From JAVEDQ01 sp035468175 (GTDB taxonomy: Bacteria; Actinomycetota; Actinomycetes; Frankiales; Frankiaceae): 64,000 nucleotides of DNA. Numbering within the stretch: position 1 is the first letter of the stretch; the number at the start of each line of letters is the position of its first letter. The position numbers and the translations under genes are program-made. This document shows, piece by piece, positions 1-6,806 of the stretch. The notes beneath the pieces were generated by a model. The model made no database searches. It saw only the letters and a list, made by a program, of their open reading frames with translations, and had not been told where the DNA came from. Location: assembly GCA_035468175.1 (NCBI GenBank), contig DATITC010000172.1:1-64000 (forward strand). Reading direction: 5' to 3'.

Positions 1-1492
1 CCCGGAGGGCACGCGCGTTCTCTACCCGCCGGAGTCACTGCCGGCGGTCGAGGACCTCGACGCGACCATCGCCGACGCCCTGGAGAACCCCGAGGGTTCC
101 GAGCCGCTGCGCGTCCTGCTCCGCCCCGGCATGAAGCTCACGATCGCCTTCGACGACCTGAGCCTGCCGTTGCCGACGATGAAGCCCCCGGACGTCCGCG
201 GGAAGATCATCGAACAGGTGCTGACACTGGCCGCCGCGGCCGCGGTCGACGACGTGGAACTCATCGTCGCGACCGCCCTGCACCGGCGGATGACCGCCGA
301 GGAGATCCGGCACATCGTCGGGGAGCGGGTCTTCCGCTCGTTCTGGCCGGACAAGAAGCTGTACAACTTCGACGCCGAGGACCAGGACAACCTCACACAT
401 CTCGGGGTGACCGAGCAGGGCGAGGACGTCGAGATCAGCAAGCGGGCCGCGGAGAGCGACCTGCTCGTCTACGTGAACGTCAACATGGTCGCGATGGATG
501 GCGGCCACAAGTCGGTGGCGATCGGGCTCGCGTCGTACAAGAGCCTGAAGCACCACCACAACAGCCACACGATGGTTCACTCGCGCTCGTTCATGGACCA
601 CAAGAACTCGGCGCTGCACAGCTCCGCCTGGCGGATGGGGCGGCTGCTCGCCGGGAACGTGCGGGTGTTCCAGATCGAGACGACGCTGAACAACGACACG
701 TTCCCCAAGGAATACGGCTTCCTCAGCAAGCGCGAGTGGGAGTGGTCGCTGCGGGACCAGGCGATGTTCTTCGGCGCCAGCCGGGGCCTGGACGCGATGC
801 CGTCGAAGCTGCGGCGACGGGCCTTCCAGTCGATGCGGTCCGACTACGGGGTCACCGGCATCACCGCCGGCGAGGTCGAGGCGGTGCACGACAAGACGAT
901 CGCCGCCGTGCACCGGCAGCAGCTGGTGGAGGTGCACGGACAGAGCGATGTGCTCGTGTTCGGCCTGCCGTTCCTCGGTCCTTACAACGTCAACAGCGTG
1001 ATGAACCCGATCCTGGCCATGTGCCTCGGCCTCGGCTATTTCTTCAACATGTACCGGGGCAAGCCGCTGGTCCGGCCGGGCGGGACGCTGATCCTCTACC
1101 ACCCCGTCCCGCACGAGTTCAGCCAGCTGCACCACCCGAGCTACGTCGACTTCTTCGAGGAGGTGCTGGCCGAGTCCACCGACCCAGCCACCATCGAGGC
1201 GAAGTTCGAAAAGGCTTACGCGACCGACCCCTGGTACACCCACCTCTACCGCACCTCGCACGCCTACCACGGCGTCCACCCCTTCTACATGTGGTACTGG
1301 GGCGCACACGCCATGGACCACCTGGGTGACGTCATCTGGGTCGGCGCCGATCGGCGTACCACGGCGCGGATGGGCTTCCGGTCTGCGTCGACGCTGGCGG
1401 ACGCGCTCGAGATGGCCAGTGGGACCGTCGGCCGCTCGCCGTCGATCACCTACCTGCACTCGCCGCCGCACGCGATTGCGGACGTGCAGTGA
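1..1492 (+). CDS. Lactate racemase-like protein (LarA/DUF2088 family), 5' end outside window
   Basis: The frame is open to the left edge (codons run from base 2), so the true start lies upstream; the first internal ATG is at 131. About 495 residues are visible. The protein has a LarA-type N-terminal domain with a His-rich segment (KHHHNSHTMVHSRS) about 140 residues after that ATG, and a long C-terminal domain. LarA enzymes racemise lactate or related 2-hydroxyacids with a nickel-pincer cofactor; the true substrate here cannot be read from sequence and no larB/larC/larE cofactor genes are visible. The stop overlaps the GTG start of the acyltransferase (GTGA), so the two genes are translationally coupled. 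Family assignment is fairly secure, the reaction is inferred. Confidence 0.8.
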   Translation, partial: PEGTRVLYPPESLPAVEDLDATIADALENPEGSEPLRVLLRPGMKLTIAFDDLSLPLPTMKPPDVRGKIIEQVLTLAAAAAVDDVELIVATALHRRMTAEEIRHIVGERVFRSFWPDKKLYNFDAEDQDNLTHLGVTEQGEDVEISKRAAESDLLVYVNVNMVAMDGGHKSVAIGLASYKSLKHHHNSHTMVHSRSFMDHKNSALHSSAWRMGRLLAGNVRVFQIETTLNNDTFPKEYGFLSKREWEWSLRDQAMFFGASRGLDAMPSKLRRRAFQSMRSDYGVTGITAGEVEAVHDKTIAAVHRQQLVEVHGQSDVLVFGLPFLGPYNVNSVMNPILAMCLGLGYFFNMYRGKPLVRPGGTLILYHPVPHEFSQLHHPSYVDFFEEVLAESTDPATIEAKFEKAYATDPWYTHLYRTSHAYHGVHPFYMWYWGAHAMDHLGDVIWVGADRRTTARMGFRSASTLADALEMASGTVGRSPSITYLHSPPHAIADVQ

Positions 1493-2433
1493 GTCGGGCG
1501 AGAAAGGGACTCCCGACCGTCCGCGGCATGGCGAGCGGCTGGCGCTGGGGCTCCCGCCCGCTGGTACCGGCATCTGCCGAGGAGCACCGCCCGCTGCCCG
1601 CCCCGCCCCGGGAGTTCTCGACGGAATGGGCCCGGACACCGGCGGTGCGCCAGTTTCGTGCGGTCGCGCAGACCGCCGGGCTGAAGCCGCTGATCTGGTC
1701 CGAGGTGTCGCCCCGGGTGAGCGGCTTGGAGAACCTCCTGCCGCTCAGCAAGCCAGTCATCTTCGCCGCGAACCATTCCTCCCACCTCGATGCTCCTCTG
1801 GTTCTGTGCTCGCTGCCGCCGGCCTGGCGGCGGGAGACGCTGGTCGCCGCCGCGTCCGACTACTTCTTCGACGACTGGTGGCGGGCGATCGGCACCGCGC
1901 TGGTATTCGGGACCGTCCCGCTCGACCGCACCGGTGGCCGGACGGCGCGAGCGGGCTCGGCCACCCCGGTGGGTTTGCTGGACGACGGTTGGAGCCTGTT
2001 GTTCTTCCCCGAGGGCACCCGCGCCCCAGACGGGCGGATGGCCGGGTTCAAGACCGGGGCGGCGCGCCTCGCCACCGCTGCCGGCATCCCGATCGTGCCG
2101 ATCGGCATCCGCGGGTCGTTCGCGGCGATGCCGCGCGGACGTTCCTGGCCGGTGGCCGGACGGCCCGAGGTCGCGGTCCGTTTCGGCTCTCCGATGCGGG
2201 CTGCTGCCGACGAGAGCGCGAAGCGGTTCACCTCCCGGTTGGCTGCGGAGATCGCCCGACTGAACGACGAGGACCAGACCACGTGGTGGTCGTCGTTGCA
2301 GCGAAGCGTGGCCAACGGGTCCAGCCCGACTCCGCGCACCGCTGGACCCGACGAGGACGCGGCGCACTGGCGACGGGTCTGGGCCTCGACCGAACCGGTG
2401 GTAAGTCAGGACCGCTCGACGCCCTGGGACTGA
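1489..2433 (+). CDS. 1-acyl-glycerol-3-phosphate acyltransferase (PlsC-like)
   Basis: A 314-residue protein with the acyltransferase signature: block I NHSSHLD (H-x4-D, catalytic His/Asp) and block III FPEGTRAPDGR, which binds the phosphate of the acceptor. PlsC-type enzymes put the second acyl chain on lysophosphatidate or a related lipid at the inner face of the membrane. The GTG start overlaps the upstream stop by four bases, so it is probably made from the same mRNA as the lactate-racemase-like protein; an internal ATG at 1528 is an alternative start. Position after a DUF2088 protein suggests a paired role in lipid or hydroxyacid metabolism, but this is inference. Confidence 0.85.
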   Translation: MSRARKGLPTVRGMASGWRWGSRPLVPASAEEHRPLPAPPREFSTEWARTPAVRQFRAVAQTAGLKPLIWSEVSPRVSGLENLLPLSKPVIFAANHSSHLDAPLVLCSLPPAWRRETLVAAASDYFFDDWWRAIGTALVFGTVPLDRTGGRTARAGSATPVGLLDDGWSLLFFPEGTRAPDGRMAGFKTGAARLATAAGIPIVPIGIRGSFAAMPRGRSWPVAGRPEVAVRFGSPMRAAADESAKRFTSRLAAEIARLNDEDQTTWWSSLQRSVANGSSPTPRTAGPDEDAAHWRRVWASTEPVVSQDRSTPWD

Positions 2434-2487
2434 CGGGCCGGGCGTCGCCGGCAGGCAGAGCAGGACCGGCAGCGAACGCAAGTGGAC

Positions 2488-2539
2488 GGCAGGACCGGTC
2501 CGGCATCGCGGGTCAGGGCGATGCGGAACCAGTCCTGCC
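2488..2539 (+). repeat. Imperfect 22-bp inverted repeat (hairpin) after plsC
   Basis: The left arm 2488-2509 and right arm 2518-2539 pair at 19 of 22 positions around an 8-nt loop. It lies directly next to a second, perfect hairpin. Together they form a tandem hairpin block in the gap after the acyltransferase and before the SCO6745-like gene. Most likely it is part of transcription termination. Confidence 0.6.
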
Positions 2540-2584
2540 GACCGGTCGCGTCCGCGGGGGCGTCTTCGGCGGACGCGACCGGTC
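2540..2584 (+). terminator. Strong hairpin terminator after plsC
   Basis: A perfect 16-bp stem (2540-2555 with 2569-2584) with a 13-nt loop is followed by a pyrimidine-rich run (ttcctccccct). It has no long U-tract, as is usual in high-GC actinomycetes. It probably ends the DUF2088-plsC transcript. Confidence 0.7.
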
Positions 2585-2647
2585 TTCCTCCCCCTAGGGG
2601 CAGAGGGGAGGTTCTTGGGCGGCGCTGCGCGTCTTGCCCGCATCGCC

Positions 2648-2683
2648 GTTGACCGTTCATTACCCGGTCAACTTAGCACTAAG
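2648..2683. promoter_or_regulatory. Two adjacent palindromes upstream of the SCO6745-like gene
   Basis: GTTGACCG (2648-2655) and CGGTCAAC (2665-2672) form an 8-bp inverted repeat with a 9-nt spacer, directly followed by CTTAG-CA-CTAAG (2672-2683). They sit about 60-100 bp before the preferred start at 2745. The local sequence is AT-richer than its surroundings, so a promoter with an operator is likely. No regulator can be named. Confidence 0.45.
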
Positions 2684-2744
2684 CGTGCCCGCCCGACAAG
2701 TCTTCCGCGTGGTTCCCGAGGTCGACCGGCATAGGCTTCCAGGG

Positions 2745-3626
2745 ATGGCCACCAGCACCGGCGCTGCCTCCTGGGCCCGCCGCTTCCACGCGCCGCTCGA
2801 CGCCGTCCACGTCGTCGGCTACTTCGCTCCGGAGACGACGCAGACCTATGTCGACGCCGGCCTCAGCGACTACGGCATGGGCTACTTCGCCTCACGCTCG
2901 GCCGCGATGGGGGCGGTCAATCCGGAGGTGACGACGGCGACGTTCTACGTCTTCTCCCCCGGGCTCGTGAGCGCCTACATCCCGCGCGCCTGGGACCTCG
3001 TGTCGCCGGAGAAAGTGCTCGATGCGCGCTACGTGGGCATCGAAACCGCGCTGCGCCGCGGGCTCGGCGACCTCGCCGACGGCCCGGACGTCGCCGAAGC
3101 CGCCGACCTGGCCTGGAGCGTGCTCGACGGGCTCCCCGTGGCCGGGCGCACCCTCTGCGCCGCGCACGCCCGCCTTCCTCGGCACGCGACACCGGTCCTG
3201 GCCCTATGGCAGGCGACGACCGTGCTGCGTGAGCACCGCGGCGACGGACACGTGGCCGCGCTGGTGCTGGCCGGTCTCGACCCGGTGGAAGCCCTCGTCA
3301 CCGCCGTCGCGGCCGGGGCGTCCGCGAAGTTCCTGAAGAACACCCGCGGTTGGTCCCCCGAGCAGTGGGCCGACGGCGAGCAACGGCTCCGGGACCGCGG
3401 CCTGCTCGACGAGGACGCGCTGCTGACCGAGGCCGGTCGGTCCGCCCGCGACGAGGTCGAGACGGCGACCGATCGCGCCGGGGCGGAGCCCTACCGCCGG
3501 CTCGGCGAGGACGGCTGCGCTCGGCTGATGGACCTCGTCCGGCCGCTGGGCCGAGCGATCGTCGCCGCCGGGATCATCCCCCGCCGACTGGCCGGCCCGG
3601 ACCCGGCAGCCGACGCGAAGTCCTGA
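2745..3626 (+). CDS. SCO6745-family protein
   Basis: A protein of about 293 residues if read from the ATG at 2745; the open frame extends to a TTG at 2634, but that part overlaps the palindromic promoter region and does not look like family sequence. The N-terminal block (WARRFHAPLDAVHVVGYF, then YGMGYFASRSAAMG) and the C-terminal helix-rich part with a possible winged helix match the actinobacterial SCO6745 family of unknown function. It has no signal peptide or membrane segment. It converges on the MerR gene. The biochemical role is unknown. Confidence 0.75.
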   Translation: MATSTGAASWARRFHAPLDAVHVVGYFAPETTQTYVDAGLSDYGMGYFASRSAAMGAVNPEVTTATFYVFSPGLVSAYIPRAWDLVSPEKVLDARYVGIETALRRGLGDLADGPDVAEAADLAWSVLDGLPVAGRTLCAAHARLPRHATPVLALWQATTVLREHRGDGHVAALVLAGLDPVEALVTAVAAGASAKFLKNTRGWSPEQWADGEQRLRDRGLLDEDALLTEAGRSARDEVETATDRAGAEPYRRLGEDGCARLMDLVRPLGRAIVAAGIIPRRLAGPDPAADAKS

Positions 3627-3643
3627 CAGCTGCCAGTACGCCG

Positions 3644-4585
3644 TCAGAGCGTGAGCAGGTGTACAGCGTCGTCCAGCGACGTGGCGCGCTGGATGTTCTC
3701 CGGAAGGGGAGCCCCGTCCCATCCAGGGCCACCCAGCACGACGGCCGCGCCGGCGCGGACGTCCTCGACGCCGGCGGCGAAGTCACTGTTCATCGGGCTG
3801 GCCAACTGGGCCCACAGGAAGATCGCGTTCGGCCGCAACCGCCGGGTGGCCGCCCGGAGTGCGAGAAGCGGAGTCGACGCGCCCAGCAGGCGCACCCGGA
3901 CATCGGACTCGATCAGCAGCGCCGCGAGCACATAGAGCGGCAGGACGTGCGCGTCGCCGTCGACGCTGGCCAGCAGCACCGGCCGGCTGGCGTCCGGCGC
4001 ACCGCTGGGTGAGACCGTTTTGTCGGTCATCCGTCGCAGCACATCCATGGCGGCCTGCGACAGCAGGTGTTCGACCTCCACACCCTCACCGGTTCGGGCC
4101 CATCGCTCGCCGACCGCCACCAGGACCGGGCGGAGCAGGCTGTCCCAGGCCCCGGCCACGCCGACATCGGTGATGACCTGCTCCAGCAATCGCTCCACCT
4201 CGTCGACGTCCAGCGCCGTCGCAGCCCGGGCCAGACCGTGCTGCAGCGTGCTGCCACGCGGGATGGCGACGACGCGGCCTCCACCAGAACGTGGGCGGCG
4301 GGTCGGCGGCAAGGCGGCGTCGACGCCGACCGGCGGGACTCCACCACCGCCACCGGCGGCGCGCCGGGCCGCCTCCGACGTCGGCATCCCGGAGGTCACG
4401 AGTCGACGCATGACGAGCAGCCGCGCGAGGTCCTCCTCGCCGTAGCGCCGACGGCCCCCGGGGCCACGGGTGCCGGGGCCGAGACCGTAGCGTCTGTCCC
4501 AGGTCCGCAGCGTCTCGACGGCTACCCCGAGCCGCGCGGCGACCGCGCTGGCGGTGTACACCGGCGCCTCAGCCTCGCTGCTCAT
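3644..4585 (-). CDS. MerR-family regulator with B12-binding domain (CarH/LitR-like)
   Basis: 313 residues. An N-terminal MerR helix-turn-helix (about 10-75; TASAVAARLGV...TLRTWDRRYG) is followed by a Gly-rich linker, a four-helix bundle and a cobalamin-binding Rossmann domain ending in GGPGWDG. The photoreceptor motif W-x9-E-H is present (W162, E172, H173), as is an axial-ligand candidate H213 in DAH; the histidine that follows W in Thermus CarH is Ala here, and the DxHxxG glycine is replaced. CarH-type proteins repress genes in the dark with adenosylcobalamin and release DNA in light. The start at 4585 was chosen because upstream codons precede the HTH without homology. Target genes are not evident. 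Confidence 0.85.
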   Translation of the reverse strand: MSSEAEAPVYTASAVAARLGVAVETLRTWDRRYGLGPGTRGPGGRRRYGEEDLARLLVMRRLVTSGMPTSEAARRAAGGGGGVPPVGVDAALPPTRRPRSGGGRVVAIPRGSTLQHGLARAATALDVDEVERLLEQVITDVGVAGAWDSLLRPVLVAVGERWARTGEGVEVEHLLSQAAMDVLRRMTDKTVSPSGAPDASRPVLLASVDGDAHVLPLYVLAALLIESDVRVRLLGASTPLLALRAATRRLRPNAIFLWAQLASPMNSDFAAGVEDVRAGAAVVLGGPGWDGAPLPENIQRATSLDDAVHLLTL

Positions 4586-4730
4586 GAGGTCATGCTGCCC
4601 GTAACGACGCCTTTCAGTGCGTAACCGAGGGCATGTCATGGCGTCCGGATGGGCCCCGTGCAGCGCACCGGACCCATCCGAGTCCCACACCGGACCCGCT
4701 ATCCGTCGCCTCCGATCCGTCGTCTCCGTC

Positions 4731-5017
4731 AGATGTCGGCAAGCCGGTTCGGCGATCGACACAGGTAACCGCCCAGGTGACGACGAAACAGATCGCGTAG
4801 AAGGCGACGAAGGCGACGTAGGCCGCGTTGCCGTTCTTGTAGCTCAGGAACGAGACCCCGGGCTCGAGCACGATGGCCGCGAGGATGTTCCAGAACGTCG
4901 GATCGTCCGGCGCCCAGTCGTCGATCCAGCGGCCCTTCCGTGCGTGGACTCCCCGGGGGGCCGAGGCGTCGGGGCAACAGTGGGAAGGCGGGTTCGTCGT
5001 GGTCGCCAGCGGTTCAT
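4731..5017 (-). pseudogene. narK: Remnant of an MFS nitrate/nitrite transporter (NarK) with its middle deleted
   Basis: On the minus strand, around 4938-4888, the sequence encodes KGRWIDDWAPDDPTFWN, the typical NarK N-terminus. It is joined directly to sequence (4887-4740) typical of the last transmembrane helix, ending SYKNGNAAYVAFVAF then YAICFVVTWAV. Roughly 400 codons are missing between them. A frameshift after the last helix moves the likely tail (YLCRSPNRLADI, stop at 4729) into another frame, and the best ATG with a GGGAA ribosome site (5015-5017) is also out of frame. A functional transporter is impossible. The divergent neighbour is a uroporphyrinogen-III synthase/winged-helix protein, which in actinomycetes often sits beside narK/nirBD, supporting the identification. 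Confidence 0.7.
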
Positions 5018-5156
5018 GCCGTTCCCGGAGCCGCACCAAGCGAAGCGGATTACACGGCTGCCCGCACATTGGAACGCCGTCGTAACAGCGTTTGAATAGA
5101 TTCGCTACGGGTTCGCGAGGGTGCGGATCGACCAGGTCACGGTCGGGAGGGGGCGC

Positions 5157-6365
5157 GTGGACGCACCGGTCGAGCAGGAAGCTGTCCTGCCCCTGGCCGG
5201 GTTCACCGTGGCCACGACCGCCGAACGGCGGCGGGACGAGCTCATTTCCTTGCTGCAACGGCGGGGTGCCCGCGTCGTGAGCGCTCCAACGCTCCGGCTG
5301 ATCCCGCTGGCCGACGACGACGAGTTGTTCGCCGCGACCCGGATGTGCATCGAGCAGCCACTGGATCTGGTCCTGATCACCACCGGGATCGGGCTGCGCA
5401 GCTGGCTGGAGGCAGCCGACGGCTGGGGTGTGGGCGACGGGCTTCGTAGGCGCTTGGCCGCCACCGAGATCCTCGCCCGCGGCCCGAAGGCTCGCGGGGC
5501 GATCCGGGCAGCCGGGCTGGTGGAAACGTGGTCGCCGGCCTCCGAAGCCGTGGCCGAGATGGTGGACCACGTGCTGGCGCAGGACGTGGACGGCAAGCGG
5601 GTCGCGGTCCAGCTGCACGGCGAGCCGTTGCCCGAACTGGTCGCGGCCCTGCGCACCGCCGGCGCCACGGTGGTCGAGGTGCCGGTCTACCGGTGGCTCC
5701 CCGCGGCGGACCTGGCGCCCGTGCGGCGGCTCGTGGACCAGATCATTCACGTCGCGGTGGACGGGGTGGTGTTCACCAGTGGCCCAGCTGTGACCAGCCT
5801 GCTCGACCGGGCAGCCGAGATGGGGCGGCGTGACGAGCTGCTCGCCGCACTGCAGACCGACGTGGTGGCTTTCTGCATCGGCCCGGTCACCGGTGCCCGG
5901 CTGGAACGGCACGACGTGCCAACCCTGCAGCCGGAGCGGTCACGGCTCGGTGCCCTGGTCCGGGAGGTCGTCACCGGCCTTCCGGAGCTGAAGTCCCGCA
6001 CCCTGCCGATCGCCGGCGCCCGGGTGGAACTGCGCGGTCACGCCGTGGTGGTCGAGCGCGATGGGCGTCCTGTCCTGGTGCCGCTGGCCCCGGCCCCGAT
6101 GGCGGTGCTCCGGGCGCTGGCCGAGCGTCCCGGACGGGTGCTCAGTCGCGCCGAACTGCTCGGTGCCCTGCCGACCTCCGAGTCGAAGCCGACCTGCGAG
6201 TCGAAGCCGATCTCCGAGTCGAACCGGCGGCCGGACGAGCACGCCGTGGAGGTGGCGATCGCTCGCCTCCGCGCGGCGCTGAAGCCGCTGGACGCGGTGC
6301 AGACCGTGGTCAAGCGGGGCTACCGGCTGGTGCACGAGCCGGAACCGGCGCCGGTACCGGCCTGA
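5157..6365 (+). CDS. Uroporphyrinogen-III synthase fused to a winged-helix DNA-binding domain
   Basis: About 402 residues. The N-terminal two thirds match HemD-type uroporphyrinogen-III synthase (GFTVATTAERRRDEL..., ITTGIGLRSW, VFTSGPAVTSLL, FCIGPVTGARL). The C-terminal 100 residues are an OmpR/PhoB-type winged helix (LAPAPMAVLRALAERPGRVLSRAELL ... VEVAIARLRAAL ... VVKRGYRLV). Such fusions are known beside nitrate/nitrite assimilation genes in actinomycetes, where sirohaem is needed for nitrite reductase. The GTG at 5157 has a GGGAGGGG ribosome site; an in-frame GTG at 5121 does not. Three 18-bp tandem repeats lie inside the winged helix. The partner transporter next door is decayed, so the regulator may be an orphan. 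Confidence 0.85.
   Translation: MDAPVEQEAVLPLAGFTVATTAERRRDELISLLQRRGARVVSAPTLRLIPLADDDELFAATRMCIEQPLDLVLITTGIGLRSWLEAADGWGVGDGLRRRLAATEILARGPKARGAIRAAGLVETWSPASEAVAEMVDHVLAQDVDGKRVAVQLHGEPLPELVAALRTAGATVVEVPVYRWLPAADLAPVRRLVDQIIHVAVDGVVFTSGPAVTSLLDRAAEMGRRDELLAALQTDVVAFCIGPVTGARLERHDVPTLQPERSRLGALVREVVTGLPELKSRTLPIAGARVELRGHAVVVERDGRPVLVPLAPAPMAVLRALAERPGRVLSRAELLGALPTSESKPTCESKPISESNRRPDEHAVEVAIARLRAALKPLDAVQTVVKRGYRLVHEPEPAPVPA
6171..6224 (+). repeat. Three tandem 18-bp repeats inside the HemD-winged helix gene
   Basis: Units at 6171-6188, 6189-6206 and 6207-6224 differ by one to three bases and encode a repeated P-T/I-S/C-E-S-K/N peptide. They lie in the loop before the recognition helix of the winged helix, so they lengthen a loop without breaking the frame. 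Confidence 0.85.
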
Positions 6366-6459
6366 CGGCCGACACGCCGCGGTGGACGACCCGCCACCCA
6401 GGCCCAGCGGCGCCGAGTCAAGTCTTGCGTCCCAGCGGTGCCGGCCGGACCGTGGAGGC

Positions 6460-6693
6460 ATGAGCCCCCTGCTGCGCCAGCCCCGCCGTCAGGCCACCGA
6501 GATCGTTGCCGTGCCACCGCGGAGCGGCCCGCTGCCGGCGCCGCTGGAAGCCCGCGTCCGACTTTCGGCGGATCTGGTGGCAGCGTTGCTCGAGGTCGAG
6601 CACCGTACCCGGGCCACCCTCGACGACCTCGAATGGGCCGACGCCGTGGCGGAACGGATCGTCCGCCGTCGGGCGGCGCGGCGGTCGGCCTGA
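6460..6693 (+). CDS. Small hypothetical protein, 77 aa
   Basis: An ATG with a GGAGG site one base upstream opens a 77-residue reading frame. The product is basic at both ends (MSPLLRQPRRQ; RRRAARRSA) with a predicted helical middle (LSADLVAALLEVEHRTRATLDDLEWADAVAERIV). It has no signal peptide or known motif. I do not recognise the family. It follows the HemD-winged helix gene by 94 bp and could be co-transcribed. The good ribosome site and helical pattern support it as a real gene; function unknown. Confidence 0.5.
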   Translation: MSPLLRQPRRQATEIVAVPPRSGPLPAPLEARVRLSADLVAALLEVEHRTRATLDDLEWADAVAERIVRRRAARRSA

Positions 6694-6806
6694 GCGCATT
6701 GCCCTGCCTCCTATGCGGTCGCCGGCCGGGACACCTCGACCAGCGTGTTCTCTTTCGACGACATCCTGGTCAGCAAGTACACGCCGTGATCGGCAGGCCC
6801 GGACGG

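Noticed and set aside
35..1639. 534-codon minus-strand open frame opposite the DUF2088 gene
   Set aside because: The plus strand has clear family homology; the antisense frame is Arg/His/Val-rich with no motifs.
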